The notes under the pieces are model-generated. The model had not been told where the DNA came from, searched no databases, and saw only the letters and a list, made by a program, of their open reading frames with translations. From an uncultured Clostridium sp. (GTDB lineage: Bacteria; Bacillota; Clostridia; Lachnospirales; Lachnospiraceae), in NCBI RefSeq assembly GCF_900547735.1, contig NZ_URHZ01000007.1:34413-98412 (forward strand): a stretch of 64,000 nt of DNA, given 5' to 3'. Position 1 is the first letter of the stretch. Each line of letters opens with the position of its first letter. Positions 9,298 to 18,307 of the stretch are shown one piece after another. Position numbers and translations under genes: made by a program.

Positions 9298-9440
9298 GTT
9301 TGAATCCTCCATTATTGTGGAAGCCGGCGTCCATGCTTCTTCGGACTTACTGTCCGCCTGACTTATATTTTGTAAGCGCCCGGCTGTGCCTTTTGGTCTT
9401 ACCTGTCGGGTACTCCATGCTTTCTTCTAAACGATACGGA

Positions 9441-10403
9441 TTAAGCCTCTTCGCTCGGGTTGAGCTGTAAGCCTAATTCTTTTAATTTGGCAAGTACCTC
9501 TTCCAATGACTTGCGGCCCAGGTTTCTGACCTTCATCATATCTTCCGGAGTCCTGTTGCACAGTTCCTCCACGGTATTGATACCTGCTCTCTTTAAACAG
9601 TTGTATGAACGTACGGATAATTCCAGTTCATCAATGTTCATCTCAAGCACTTTCTCTTTTTCATTGTCTTCCTTCTCTACCATAACCTCTGCGGTTCTGG
9701 CATTCTCGGAAAGGTCAATGAACAGATTTAAATGCTCGCTGAGAACCTTAGCTGCCAGGCTGACTGCCTCATCAGGAGCAAGAGTTCCGTTTGTAAACAC
9801 ATCCAGTGTCAGTTTATCGAAGTCGGTAACCTGGCCTACACGGGTATTTTCAACGGTCATATTGACACGCTCTACCGGTGTATAGATGGAATCCACAGCG
9901 ATCATTCCGATTGGAAGTTCGTCGTTCTTATTCTTGTCTGCGCTGATGTAGCCGCGGCCCTTGGTGATGTTCAGTTCCATATAGAACTTACTGTCCGTAC
10001 CGCCGCTCAATGTGGCAATTACCTGCTCAGGATTTAAAATCTCAATGTCAGAATCAACCTGGATATCAGCGGCCGTTACAACGCCTTCTCCTTCGAACTC
10101 GATATAAGCGGTCTTCGGCTCATTCGTTTCGCTCAGATTCTTAATTGCCAAACTTTTGATGTTCATAATAATCTCAGTTACGTCTTCCTTTACGCCGGGA
10201 ATCGAACTGAATTCATGCAAAACGCCATCGATTTTCACTTGACTTACTGCTGCGCCAGGCAAAGAAGAGAGCATAATTCTTCTTAAAGAATTTCCTAAAG
10301 TAGTTCCATATCCTCTTTCGAGTGGTTCAACTACAAACTTGCCGTATCTTTTGTCTTCTGAAATCTCAGCAATTTCAATTTTCGGTTTTTCAAAATCGAA
10401 CAC
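9441..10403 (-). CDS. rpoA: RNA polymerase alpha subunit
   Basis: The 320-residue alpha subunit has an N-terminal assembly domain (about 1-230; KFVVEPLERGYGTTLGNSLR) and a C-terminal domain (about 250-310; ELELSVRSYNCLKRAGI, RNLGRKSLEEV) that contacts UP elements and activators. The start codon is GTG with AGGAGGGG 6 bases upstream. It sits between rpsD and rplQ, the conserved alpha-operon position. A strong hairpin lies just upstream in the rpsD-rpoA gap. Confidence 0.98.
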   Translation of the reverse strand: MFDFEKPKIEIAEISEDKRYGKFVVEPLERGYGTTLGNSLRRIMLSSLPGAAVSQVKIDGVLHEFSSIPGVKEDVTEIIMNIKSLAIKNLSETNEPKTAYIEFEGEGVVTAADIQVDSDIEILNPEQVIATLSGGTDSKFYMELNITKGRGYISADKNKNDELPIGMIAVDSIYTPVERVNMTVENTRVGQVTDFDKLTLDVFTNGTLAPDEAVSLAAKVLSEHLNLFIDLSENARTAEVMVEKEDNEKEKVLEMNIDELELSVRSYNCLKRAGINTVEELCNRTPEDMMKVRNLGRKSLEEVLAKLKELGLQLNPSEEA

Positions 10404-10512
10404 TATAGCCCCTCCTTTTGGGAACTTTTATTGAGGGTCTGCCATACTCCATAAGCTAAGAGAAGATAATTTGTTACACGTCTGCCGAATGCAGAACCAT
10501 AACGACATTGCC

Positions 10513-10540
10513 GCTGTACGGCCCCGAAGGACCGTACAGC
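10513..10540 (-). promoter_or_regulatory. Strong hairpin in the rpsD-rpoA spacer
   Basis: GCTGTACGG (10513-10521) pairs with CCGTACAGC (10532-10540), with further G/C pairing inside. There is no T-run, so it is more likely an mRNA-processing or stability element than a full terminator. Confidence 0.5.
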
Positions 10541-10566
10541 AACAGTGATTTTTAGTCAACTCTTAA

Positions 10567-11160
10567 TTATTTGGAATATAACTCGACGATAAGCACTTCA
10601 TTAACAGGAACATCAATTTCGTCTCTGGTTGGTAACTCTTTAACGACACCCTTTAAGTTTTCAGCGTCAGCCTCTAACCATGCAGGTACCATTCTTCCGG
10701 CTGTTACCTCTAATATATCTTTATATCTCTGTGAAGTTTTGTACTTCTCTTTGATCTCGATTGTGTCACCAGCTTTTACGCGGTAGGACGGAATGTTTAC
10801 AGGCTTTCCGTTAACCAGTACATGCTTGTGATCTACGATCTGTCTTGTCTCTTTTCTCGTGCGGCCAAAGCCCATTCTGAATAATACATTATCAAGTCTG
10901 CACTCCAGAAGGATCATGAGGTTGGTACCAACCTGTCCGGACATTCTGGAAGCTTTTGCATAATAATTTCTAAAAGGTTTCTCTAACACACCATAGATGA
11001 ATTTTGCTTTCTGTTTCTCTCTTAACTGGAGACCATACTCGCTCATCTTTCTATTGGTTCTCTTTAACTCTCTCTTGGATTTCTTGTCGATTCCTAAATA
11101 AATCGGATCCAGGTCAAGAGATCTACATCTTTTAAGTACAGGAACTCTATCTACTGCCAC
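10567..11160 (-). CDS. rpsD: 30S ribosomal protein S4
   Basis: S4 (uS4) is a primary 16S rRNA binder and, in many bacteria, a translational repressor of its own operon. The S4 domain is visible at about 88-150 (RLDNVLFRMGFGRTRKETRQ, HVLVNGKPVNIPSYRVK). At 197 residues it is family length. The N-terminal region (KRCRSLDLDPIYLGIDKKSK) has no zinc-binding Cys cluster. It lies 18 bases downstream of rpsK. Confidence 0.97.
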   Translation of the reverse strand: MAVDRVPVLKRCRSLDLDPIYLGIDKKSKRELKRTNRKMSEYGLQLREKQKAKFIYGVLEKPFRNYYAKASRMSGQVGTNLMILLECRLDNVLFRMGFGRTRKETRQIVDHKHVLVNGKPVNIPSYRVKAGDTIEIKEKYKTSQRYKDILEVTAGRMVPAWLEADAENLKGVVKELPTRDEIDVPVNEVLIVELYSK

Positions 11161-11178
11161 TTTACTTGCACCTCCTAA

Positions 11179-11580
11179 TTAGACTCTTCTACGTTTTGGC
11201 GGACGGCATCCGTTATGCGGAACCGGAGTTACGTCCTTAATGCTGGTTACTTCAAGACCACATGCCTGAAGGGCACGGATTGCTGCTTCACGGCCTGATC
11301 CCGGACCTTTTACCATAACGTCTACTGACTTTAAGCCATGGATGAGAGCTGCCTTTGTAGCAGTTTCTGCAGCCATCTGAGCTGCATATGGAGTAGATTT
11401 CCTTGAACCTCTAAATCCCAGACCGCCAGCACTTGCCCATGACAATGCATTACCCTGAGCATCTGTTAAGGTAACGATTGTGTTATTAAAAGATGACTGG
11501 ATGTGCGCCTGTCCGCGTTCAACGTTTTTCTTTACACGCTTTTTTGTCACTTTTTTACCAGTTGACACTTTTTTAGCCAT
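11179..11580 (-). CDS. rpsK: 30S ribosomal protein S11
   Basis: S11 (uS11) forms part of the 30S platform. At 133 residues it has the family core GQAHIQSSFNNTIVTLTDAQ and the conserved C-terminal VTPVPHNGCRPPKRRRV. It is co-oriented between rpsM and rpsD in the alpha operon. Confidence 0.98.
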   Translation of the reverse strand: MAKKVSTGKKVTKKRVKKNVERGQAHIQSSFNNTIVTLTDAQGNALSWASAGGLGFRGSRKSTPYAAQMAAETATKAALIHGLKSVDVMVKGPGSGREAAIRALQACGLEVTSIKDVTPVPHNGCRPPKRRRV

Positions 11581-11659
11581 TTTAAACTAACCTACTTTCT
11601 TCGATTATTGAATCCTGTTACTTCTCTAACCTGATTCACAACTTATTTGTTACCAATTA

Positions 11660-12028
11660 TTATTTCTTCTTGTTCGCTACTGTCTTTCTCGGTCCCTTAC
11701 GTGTTCTTGCGTTTGTCTTGGTCTTCTGACCACGAACAGGAAGGCTCTTTCTATGACGAATTCCTCTGTAGCATCCGATCTCCTGAAGTCTCTTGATGTT
11801 CATAGCGATTTCTCTACGTAAATCACCTTCAACAACCTGACTTTCAGTGATGACTGCTGCGATTCTCTTAACTTCGTCGTCAGTTAAATCCTTAACACGT
11901 GTGTCAGGATTAACGCCAGCCTCTGCAAGAATACGGCTTGCACTTGTTCTACCGATACCGTAGATGTAAGTTAAACCGATCTCGACGCGTTTTTCTCTTG
12001 GTAAATCAACACCTGAAATACGAGCCAT
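11660..12028 (-). CDS. rpsM: 30S ribosomal protein S13
   Basis: S13 (uS13) sits in the 30S head and contacts the P-site tRNA and the subunit bridge. The N-terminus MARISGVDLPREKRVEIGLT and the basic tail RGQKTKTNARTRKGPRKTVA are canonical. Length is 122 residues. It follows rpmJ, as in most Firmicutes. Confidence 0.98.
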   Translation of the reverse strand: MARISGVDLPREKRVEIGLTYIYGIGRTSASRILAEAGVNPDTRVKDLTDDEVKRIAAVITESQVVEGDLRREIAMNIKRLQEIGCYRGIRHRKSLPVRGQKTKTNARTRKGPRKTVANKKK

Positions 12029-12183
12029 GTGTGTAGTACACCTCCATTAGTTTTTTTCTTTGCTTCTTTGAGTTGAGTTAAATGTATTATGCCATTCCAT
12101 GTAAACCCTGAATAGTTATGAACAACTTATCCTGGTGGTTCATATAGAAAGCCGTGCGAAAAAATCAGGCAGACAAATGCTTA

Positions 12184-12297
12184 TCAGCCCTGTCTTTGTT
12201 TGTGCTTTGGATTTTCACAGATTACTCTGATACTGCCTTTTCTTTTAATGATCTTGCACTTTTCGCAAATTGGTTTAACCGATGATCTAACCTTCAC
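12184..12297 (-). CDS. rpmJ: 50S ribosomal protein L36
   Basis: This 37-residue gene begins with GTG (MKVRSSVKPICEKCKIIKRK) and has a GGAAAGGAG ribosome site 7 bases upstream. The zinc-ribbon ligands are present as CEKC, a later Cys (VICENPKH) and His, so this is the zinc-binding (C+) form. It lies between infA and rpsM, the standard place. A sigma-A promoter about 180 bases upstream can express it and the distal operon independently. Confidence 0.95.
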   Translation of the reverse strand: MKVRSSVKPICEKCKIIKRKGSIRVICENPKHKQRQG

Positions 12298-12647
12298 AGT
12301 GATTCTCCTTTCCGTAATAGTCCGTCCTGGTTAAGGACTTACAATAATTTAATATTACCCATTGCAGTCCTTATATGCCGGACTTACAGGTACAGCAGGC
12401 GTCACTTTCCTTGCTTAGCCCGGGTTCGGCTAAAAGGGCGGATCTCACCTGTTGCTTCAACAAAGTTCGCTAGAGCATTATAACACTTATTTTTATATAA
12501 TGCAAGCATAATTTCCCGTAAAACAAAGGTTTCCCGCATATTCGGTGCGGTGGGTCCCGGATTTGATACGGGCGGAAGCGGATTCAGGAAAATGTTCTCC
12601 ACCCGTTCCCGCTCCGTCGCCCGAAGGTCTCAGGTCAAAACCCGAGC
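12298..12647 (-). other. Non-coding leader between infA and rpmJ
   Basis: This gap is 350 bases. It holds the promoter at 12477-12505 and, downstream of it, a leader with two successive AGTCC/GGACT stem-loops just before the rpmJ ribosome site. I see no conserved protein. Confidence 0.5.
12477..12505 (-). promoter_or_regulatory. Internal sigma-A promoter ahead of rpmJ-rpsM-rpsK-rpsD-rpoA-rplQ
   Basis: -35 TTGCAT (12500-12505), 17-base spacer and -10 TATAAT (12477-12482) on the minus strand. Both boxes are near consensus in AT-rich DNA inside the otherwise continuous ribosomal operon. Confidence 0.7.
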
Positions 12648-12866
12648 CTATTTATCTCTCCAGATAATTCTTCCCTTGGACAGGTCATATGGAGACATCT
12701 CCATCGTAACCTTATCGCCCGGCAGAATTCTAATATAATTCATACGAAGTTTTCCGCTGATAGTAGCTAAAACTACGTGTTTGTTCTCCAGCTCCACTTT
12801 GAACATCGCGTTCGGTAATTTTTCAACCACAACGCCTTCAATTTCAATTACATCTGCTTTTGACAT
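12648..12866 (-). CDS. infA: Translation initiation factor IF-1
   Basis: This 72-residue OB-fold protein binds the A site of the 30S subunit during initiation. The sequence is canonical (MSKADVIEIEGVVVEKLPNA; GDKVTMEMSPYDLSKGRI). It has an AGGAGG-type ribosome site (CCAGGGAGG) and lies just downstream of a KOW-domain gene. Confidence 0.98.
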   Translation of the reverse strand: MSKADVIEIEGVVVEKLPNAMFKVELENKHVVLATISGKLRMNYIRILPGDKVTMEMSPYDLSKGRIIWRDK

Positions 12867-12920
12867 AAACTTTTTACCTCCCTGGGGTTCCTGGTTGTTC
12901 CCGGTTTTCTTGTGGGTTTT

Positions 12921-13190
12921 CTAAATGATTCTCCCGTTACATTTAATGAAGCGTTTCACCTCTTCATCTCTGACGGTGCCGCCGCTCACCAGCTTTTCGC
13001 AAAGCTTTTCATCGCGGATACGGGATATCTGAACATGCTTCTTCTTTTTGCGCTTCGGATCTGCCACGGTGCGGAGTCTTCCATCCGCCAGGTAAACATA
13101 TTCCGCATCTTCTTTTATTATGATAAATATGTTTCCTTTGTCATGACCGGCCAAAGACCGGACAAGACAGCCTGCTTCATATCCTGCCAT
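12921..13190 (-). CDS. KOW-domain RNA-binding protein (L14e-like)
   Basis: This 89-residue basic protein has an N-terminal KOW/SH3-like barrel (EAGCLVRSLAGHDKGNIFII) and a central basic stretch (DPKRKKKKH). It matches the small KOW proteins encoded between map and infA in many Clostridia, often annotated as ribosomal L14e-like. The start is placed at MAGYEAG with GAGGTGG upstream. Its position in the ribosomal operon suggests a role in ribosome assembly or translation, which is not proven. Confidence 0.8.
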   Translation of the reverse strand: MAGYEAGCLVRSLAGHDKGNIFIIIKEDAEYVYLADGRLRTVADPKRKKKKHVQISRIRDEKLCEKLVSGGTVRDEEVKRFIKCNGRII

Positions 13191-13231
13191 CTTACCACCT
13201 CGAATCAGAGTATACACTGGTCGCTAAGTAC

Positions 13232-13984
13232 TCATAGTATTGATAAAATCTCTGGTCCATCCTCGGTAATGAGAATGGTATTTTCATAATGAGCCGACAA
13301 AGAGCCGTCATCCGTCACTACAGTCCAGTCGTCATCCATCCAGACCACATCATAACTTCCCGCGTTGATCATTGGCTCCACAGCCAGCGTCATGCCGGGC
13401 TGCAGAAGAATGCCTTTTCTCCGCCTTGCGAAGTTGGGCACCTCCGGATCTTCATGTAAATGAGTGCCGATCCCGTGACCTACCAGGTCCCTGACTACCC
13501 CATAGCCGAAACTTTCGGCGTATTTCTGGATAGCCGCGGAAATATCATTTAGATGATTGCCAGGTTTGGCAAATTTAATCCCCTCAAAGAAACTTTGTCT
13601 GGTTACTTCTATGAGCTGCTTCGCTTCTTCGCTTATTTCACCGACTCCATGGGTCCTGGCCGCATCGGAATGATACCCTTTATAGATAACACCCGCATCC
13701 AGGCTTACAATGTCACCTTCCTCTATATAATGCTCCCTGTGCGGAATTCCGTGTACCACCTCATCATTGACCGACACACAGATAGACGCAGGATAGCCGT
13801 TATAGTTCTTAAAGGAGGGAATGCACCCATAGCTGCGTATGATTTCTTCACCCATATGGTCAATGTCCCATGTGGACATGCCGGGTTTCAGGTTTTTTGC
13901 AAGCTCTTCGTGAGTGACGGCAAGGATTCTTCCCGCCTCTCTCATCAGCTCAATCTCTCTGGGAGATTTAATCGTTACTGCCAT
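13232..13984 (-). CDS. map: Methionine aminopeptidase, type I
   Basis: This 250-residue metalloprotease removes N-terminal Met from nascent proteins. Metal ligands are visible as the Asp in VSLDAGVIYKGYHSDAART, the His in GHGIGTHLHEDP, and the Glu residues in LAVEPMIN and at the C-terminus (YENTILI). It starts 3 bases after the adk stop, so they are tightly co-transcribed, as in most Firmicutes spc operons. Confidence 0.97.
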   Translation of the reverse strand: MAVTIKSPREIELMREAGRILAVTHEELAKNLKPGMSTWDIDHMGEEIIRSYGCIPSFKNYNGYPASICVSVNDEVVHGIPHREHYIEEGDIVSLDAGVIYKGYHSDAARTHGVGEISEEAKQLIEVTRQSFFEGIKFAKPGNHLNDISAAIQKYAESFGYGVVRDLVGHGIGTHLHEDPEVPNFARRRKGILLQPGMTLAVEPMINAGSYDVVWMDDDWTVVTDDGSLSAHYENTILITEDGPEILSIL

Positions 13985-13987
13985 ATG

Positions 13988-14632
13988 TTATGCTCCTAAA
14001 ATCTCAGTGATGCTCTGGAAAACTTCTTCCATTTCTTTGGTTCCGTCTACGGAATGCAGCACGCCTTTTTCCTTATAATAGTCAATCAGCGGCTGTGTCT
14101 GCTCGTGGTAAACTGACAGACGTTTCTGAACCGTCTCAGGTTTGTCGTCATCCCTGAGAACCAGCTCTGCTCCACATACGTCGCAGATGCCTGTTTTTGC
14201 AGGGGGAGCAAATGTTACATGGTAAGTTGCTCCACAGTTTAAGCATGCGCGGCGTCCTGACATTCTGCTCACGATGTTCTCATCGGGAACGTCCACGTCA
14301 ATTGCATAGTCGATTGCCTCTCCCATGCCGGAAAGGGCTTTTGTCAGGCTCTCAGCCTGCGGAATTGTCCTTGGGAAGCCATCCAGAACATAACCCTTCT
14401 CACAGTCGTCCTGGTGGATACGGTCAAGAAGCATTCCAATCGTAACTTCATCCGGTACTAAGAGTCCCTGATCCATGAACTGTTTCGCCTTCATGCCCAG
14501 CTCCGTACCTTCCTTAATATTAGATCTGAAGATATCTCCGGTAGAGATATGAGGGATCTGATATTTCTCTGCAATTCTTTTGGCCTGCGTGCCTTTGCCG
14601 GCCCCCGGTGCTCCTAACATAATAATCTTCAT
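13988..14632 (-). CDS. adk: Adenylate kinase (zinc-type LID)
   Basis: It interconverts ATP + AMP and 2 ADP. At 214 residues it has the P-loop GAPGAGKGTQ at the N-terminus, the AMP-binding segment with GFPRT, and a long LID holding a Cys4 zinc site (CLNC ... CDVC), typical of Gram-positive enzymes. It follows secY after a 164-base gap. Confidence 0.98.
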   Translation of the reverse strand: MKIIMLGAPGAGKGTQAKRIAEKYQIPHISTGDIFRSNIKEGTELGMKAKQFMDQGLLVPDEVTIGMLLDRIHQDDCEKGYVLDGFPRTIPQAESLTKALSGMGEAIDYAIDVDVPDENIVSRMSGRRACLNCGATYHVTFAPPAKTGICDVCGAELVLRDDDKPETVQKRLSVYHEQTQPLIDYYKEKGVLHSVDGTKEMEEVFQSITEILGA

Positions 14633-14796
14633 AGGCTTACCTCCCCGTTTAATGCGGCGACAGACGCTTTGCGATCCTCTTCACCGCCAACCAATGAAAC
14701 GCTTCCTGCAAATACAACAGAATCGCCCCTATGCAGGATCAGCCCGGTTCCGGATCGGCCGGTTTCCAGGAGTTCCTGCTTAGAAAGCGAATTGTT

Positions 14797-16113
14797 TTAA
14801 TCGTTTAAAAATCCTCTGTAATTACGAACAAGCATCTGTGACTCTACCGCCTTAATTGTCTCAAGGACTACGCCAACAATAATGATCAGGGACGTTCCGC
14901 CGAAGGACATATGTCCGACAGAGAAAATTCCGGATACCATAATCGGGATCAGACATACTACGATAAGACCGCAGGCGCCGATAAATACGATATAATTTAA
15001 AATGCTGTTCAGATAATCAGACGTTGGCTTACCTGGACGGATGCCCGGGATAAAACCGCCGGATTTTTTCATATTGTTTGCAACTTCCAACGGGTTGAAT
15101 GTGATGGATGTGTAGAAATACGCGAACACCACGATCAAGCCGATATAAACTATCATACCAATTGAATATACAGGATATTCCGCATGGAACCATGAACCGG
15201 AGTTAAGCATTCTTAAAAGCTTTCCGCCGATGGTATTGTAATCCACCTGGAAAAACTCTGCAATAACAACCGGGAAAGACATCAGGGAGGAAGCAAAGAT
15301 TACAGGAATAACACCTGCGGTATTTACTTTCAGAGGGATATTGGAGGACTGGCCGCCCACCATCTTTCTGCCCTGCATCTTCTTGGAATACTGAACCGGA
15401 ATTCTCCGCTCCGCATCCTGCAAAACAATAACGAACACTACCATGGCAAGAATAATCGCCAGGATAATGATCAGTGATACGGTTGCCACAGGCACATTCT
15501 TACCAACGAGGAATCTCTCGTAAATGGTAATCATATCGCTGGGCAGTGTGGAAATGATGTTGAACAGAAGGACGATGGAAATACCATTTCCTACGCCGTG
15601 CTCTGTGATTCGCTCACCAATCCACATGAGCATTGCACTACCTGCCGTCATCGTAGTGATGGCAACGATAACGCTGACTGCATTAAAGTTAACCAGAAGG
15701 CCTCTGCCGCCAAATCCTACGGACATGGCAATAGACTGCATAAGTGCAAGGCCTACAGTGAGGTAACGTGTATACTCTGCAATTTTCTTTCTTCCGTCCT
15801 CACCTTCACGCTGCATCTCTTCCAGTTTTGGAATCGCGATCGTGAGAAGCTGCATGATGATGGAAGATGTGATATATGGTGTGATGCTCAAGGCGAATAC
15901 TGACATGTTCGTAAACGAACCGCCAGTAATCGTATTGAAAAATCCAAATGCATCGCTGGACTGTCTTGAGAACAGTTCATCGAAGAAATTCGTTTGTACT
16001 CCCGGGATCGGCAGTTGCGAACCAATACGGATCACAACCAGCATAAAGAAAGTGTAGAGGATTTTCTCTCTGATTTCCTTTATCTTAAAAGCGTTCTGGA
16101 GTGTTTTTAACAT
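14797..16113 (-). CDS. secY: Preprotein translocase subunit SecY
   Basis: This is the 438-residue channel subunit of the Sec translocon, with ten transmembrane helices. Family motifs include RIGSQLPIPGVQTNFF near helix 1, GGSFTNMSVFALSITPYI at the plug/helix 2 region and EHGVGNGISI before helix 5. It begins 1 base after the rplO stop. Confidence 0.98.
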   Translation of the reverse strand: MLKTLQNAFKIKEIREKILYTFFMLVVIRIGSQLPIPGVQTNFFDELFSRQSSDAFGFFNTITGGSFTNMSVFALSITPYITSSIIMQLLTIAIPKLEEMQREGEDGRKKIAEYTRYLTVGLALMQSIAMSVGFGGRGLLVNFNAVSVIVAITTMTAGSAMLMWIGERITEHGVGNGISIVLLFNIISTLPSDMITIYERFLVGKNVPVATVSLIIILAIILAMVVFVIVLQDAERRIPVQYSKKMQGRKMVGGQSSNIPLKVNTAGVIPVIFASSLMSFPVVIAEFFQVDYNTIGGKLLRMLNSGSWFHAEYPVYSIGMIVYIGLIVVFAYFYTSITFNPLEVANNMKKSGGFIPGIRPGKPTSDYLNSILNYIVFIGACGLIVVCLIPIMVSGIFSVGHMSFGGTSLIIIVGVVLETIKAVESQMLVRNYRGFLND

Positions 16114-16114
16114 A

Positions 16115-16555
16115 TTAGATCACCTCGCAGGTTCCGCCAACTGCTTCAATCTTGGCTTTTGCTCCTTCACTAACAGCATCTGCTTTCACAGTGAGTTTCT
16201 TGGTCAGCTCGCCGTTGCCAAGAATTTTAACGCCATCGCGTGGGTTTTTAACGATACCTGCTTCGATTAATGTTTCTACTGTAACAACTGAATCGTTGTC
16301 AAATCTCTCTAATTCGCTAACATTGATACCAATGATTGTCTTAGAGTTTCTATTCGTGAATCCTCTCTTCGGGATACGTCTGTATAAAGGCATCTGGCCG
16401 CCTTCAAATCCCGGTCTAGTTGCACCGGAACGAGCTTTCTGGCCCTTATGTCCTTTACCAGCAGTCTTACCATTACCTGAAGCGTGTCCACGGCCTCTTC
16501 TGAAGCTGTCGCTGTGTTTTGAACCTACAGCCGGCTGTAAATTAGATAAATCCAT
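16115..16555 (-). CDS. rplO: 50S ribosomal protein L15
   Basis: L15 (uL15) binds 23S rRNA late in assembly. The start MDLSNLQPAVGSKH with AGGAGG 6 bases upstream gives 146 residues; a longer frame (to 16591) adds 12 residues without a ribosome site. The Gly/Arg/Lys-rich N-terminal half (RRGRGHASGNGKTAGKGHKG) is typical. Confidence 0.97.
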   Translation of the reverse strand: MDLSNLQPAVGSKHSDSFRRGRGHASGNGKTAGKGHKGQKARSGATRPGFEGGQMPLYRRIPKRGFTNRNSKTIIGINVSELERFDNDSVVTVETLIEAGIVKNPRDGVKILGNGELTKKLTVKADAVSEGAKAKIEAVGGTCEVI

Positions 16556-16577
16556 GACTGCACCTCCTACGTGGATT

Positions 16578-16760
16578 TTAGATTTCTTCAACTTTTACCA
16601 AGTGTCTTACACACTGAATCATGCCCCTGACTGCACCGTTATCCGGCATCTCAACTGTCTTGTGTAACTTCTTTAAGCCTAAAGCTTCAACAGTTGCTTT
16701 CTGCTTCGGAACGGCACCGATAGGAGATTTTACTAAAGTGATTTTTAATTTCTCTGCCAT
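16578..16760 (-). CDS. rpmD: 50S ribosomal protein L30
   Basis: This 60-residue uL30 has the family signature KITLVKSPIGAVPKQKATVE and a central GLKKLHKTVEMPDN. It lies between rpsE and rplO with short gaps, as in other spc operons. Confidence 0.97.
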   Translation of the reverse strand: MAEKLKITLVKSPIGAVPKQKATVEALGLKKLHKTVEMPDNGAVRGMIQCVRHLVKVEEI

Positions 16761-16775
16761 TTTAATACCCTCCTA

Positions 16776-17285
16776 TTAGTTCAGAATCTCTTCTACAGAT
16801 TTACCACGGAGTTTTGCAACTTCTTCAGGTGTCTTAATCGAACATAATCCTTCGATAGTAGCTAAAACAACGTTGGTCTTGTTGTTGGAGCCTAAGGATT
16901 TTGTACGGATGTTCTTATATCCTGCAAGCTCCAGAACGGAACGGGCCGGACCTCCTGCGATAATACCTGTACCTTCAGGAGCCTTCTTCAGAAGTACGTT
17001 TGCACTTCCAAATTTGCCGATGAAGTCATGTGGGATACTGTTATTTTCATCAAACGGAATCGCTACAAGGTTTCTTGCTGCAGCTTCTTTTCCTTTACGG
17101 ATAGCTTCCGGAACCTCAGCAGCTTTACCCATACCTGCACCAACGTGCCCGTTTTTGTCACCAACTACTACTAATGCGGAAAATCTCATTGTACGTCCGC
17201 CTTTAACAGTTTTGGACACACGTTTGATTGCCACTACCTTATCTTCTAACTCGAACTGGCTGGCATCAATTTTTGTACGTTTCAT
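16776..17285 (-). CDS. rpsE: 30S ribosomal protein S5
   Basis: S5 (uS5) helps decoding fidelity. At 169 residues it has the S5 signature (VKGGRTMRFSALVVVGDKNG) and the C-terminal KSVEEIL. The start is set at MKRTKIDASQFEL, which has AAGGAG 8 bases upstream. The longer frame to 17336 would overlap rplR and is rejected. Confidence 0.97.
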   Translation of the reverse strand: MKRTKIDASQFELEDKVVAIKRVSKTVKGGRTMRFSALVVVGDKNGHVGAGMGKAAEVPEAIRKGKEAAARNLVAIPFDENNSIPHDFIGKFGSANVLLKKAPEGTGIIAGGPARSVLELAGYKNIRTKSLGSNNKTNVVLATIEGLCSIKTPEEVAKLRGKSVEEILN

Positions 17286-17304
17286 GTGTATGTTCTCCTT
17301 CCTA

Positions 17305-17673
17305 CTAGAATTCCAGACCAGCTTCGCGAGCTGCATCTGCTAATGCCTGAACTTTACCGTGATATATGAATCCGCCTCTGTCAAAGACAACTTCCTTAAT
17401 ACCTTTTTCGATTGCTCTCTTTGCGATTACAGTACCAACGTAAGCTGCCGCATCTACGTTGTTTGTCTTCTCAAGCTCAGCTTTGATTGCTTTCTCTGCT
17501 GTTGAAGCTGCAACTAAAGTATTGCCAACTGTATCGTCAATAATCTGAGCATACATATGATTATTACTTCTAAACACTGCTAAACGCGGTCTCTGAGCTG
17601 TTCCAGAGTAACGATTACGTAATCTAGCATGTTTCTTTACGCGAACTTCGCTTCTTGACTGTTTGCTAACCAT
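17305..17673 (-). CDS. rplR: 50S ribosomal protein L18
   Basis: L18 (uL18) binds 5S rRNA. Length is 122 residues, with the basic N-terminus (MVSKQSRSEVRVKKHARLRN) and the conserved RLAVFRSNNHMYAQIIDD. It sits between rplF and rpsE. Confidence 0.97.
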   Translation of the reverse strand: MVSKQSRSEVRVKKHARLRNRYSGTAQRPRLAVFRSNNHMYAQIIDDTVGNTLVAASTAEKAIKAELEKTNNVDAAAYVGTVIAKRAIEKGIKEVVFDRGGFIYHGKVQALADAAREAGLEF

Positions 17674-17690
17674 CTTTACACTCTCCTTAA

Positions 17691-18233
17691 TTATTTCTTA
17701 CCAGTCTTACCAACTTTACGTCTGATAACTTCATCAGCATATTTAATACCTTTGCCCTTGTACGGCTCAGGTCTTCTCTTGTCTCTGATTTCAGCAGCGT
17801 ATTGGCCAACTTTTTCTTTACTGATTCCTTTTACAGTGATCTTGTTCTGACCTTCCAGAATTGTCTCAATTCCGTCCGGATCTTCCATCTCTACAGGATG
17901 GGAATAACCAAGGCTGAGAACCAGTTTCTTGCCCTGTTTAGCGGCTCTGTAACCAACGCCGTTAACTTCCAGAACTTTCTCATACCCTTCAGTAACACCA
18001 TGAACCATGTTGCTGATTAAGGTTCTTGTCAGACCGTGTAAAGATTTCATTTTCTTTAAATCGCTGGGTCTTGTAACGATAATCTGACCATCTTCTTCTT
18101 TGATCGTCATTTCTACCGGTAACTCTCTCTCGAGTGTTCCCTTAGGACCTTTTACAGTCACTAAATTGTTTTCTGCGATTGTTACAGTAACTCCTGCCGG
18201 AATCGCGATTGGCATTCTTCCTATACGTGACAT
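17691..18233 (-). CDS. rplF: 50S ribosomal protein L6
   Basis: L6 (uL6) is 180 residues and consists of two repeated domains. The C-terminal signature is PEPYKGKGIKYADEVIRRK. The N-terminus MSRIGRMPIAIPAGV is canonical and preceded by GGAGG. It is the next gene after rpsH. Confidence 0.97.
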   Translation of the reverse strand: MSRIGRMPIAIPAGVTVTIAENNLVTVKGPKGTLERELPVEMTIKEEDGQIIVTRPSDLKKMKSLHGLTRTLISNMVHGVTEGYEKVLEVNGVGYRAAKQGKKLVLSLGYSHPVEMEDPDGIETILEGQNKITVKGISKEKVGQYAAEIRDKRRPEPYKGKGIKYADEVIRRKVGKTGKK

Positions 18234-18307
18234 GCCGATTACCTCCTACTTAGATTCTCGGAGAAGCCGTCAGCGGCTTCTCTGTTTTCAGTTCTAATAC
18301 TTATAGA

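Noticed and set aside
12402..12602. A 66-codon minus-strand frame between rpmJ and infA
   Set aside because: It runs across the internal promoter, with no ribosome site and no similarity to a known operon gene.
14641..14796. Open frame continuing after the secY stop codon in the same frame (about 50 codons)
   Set aside because: No start codon or ribosome site is present, and readthrough of the TAA is not supported. Probably only a spacer.
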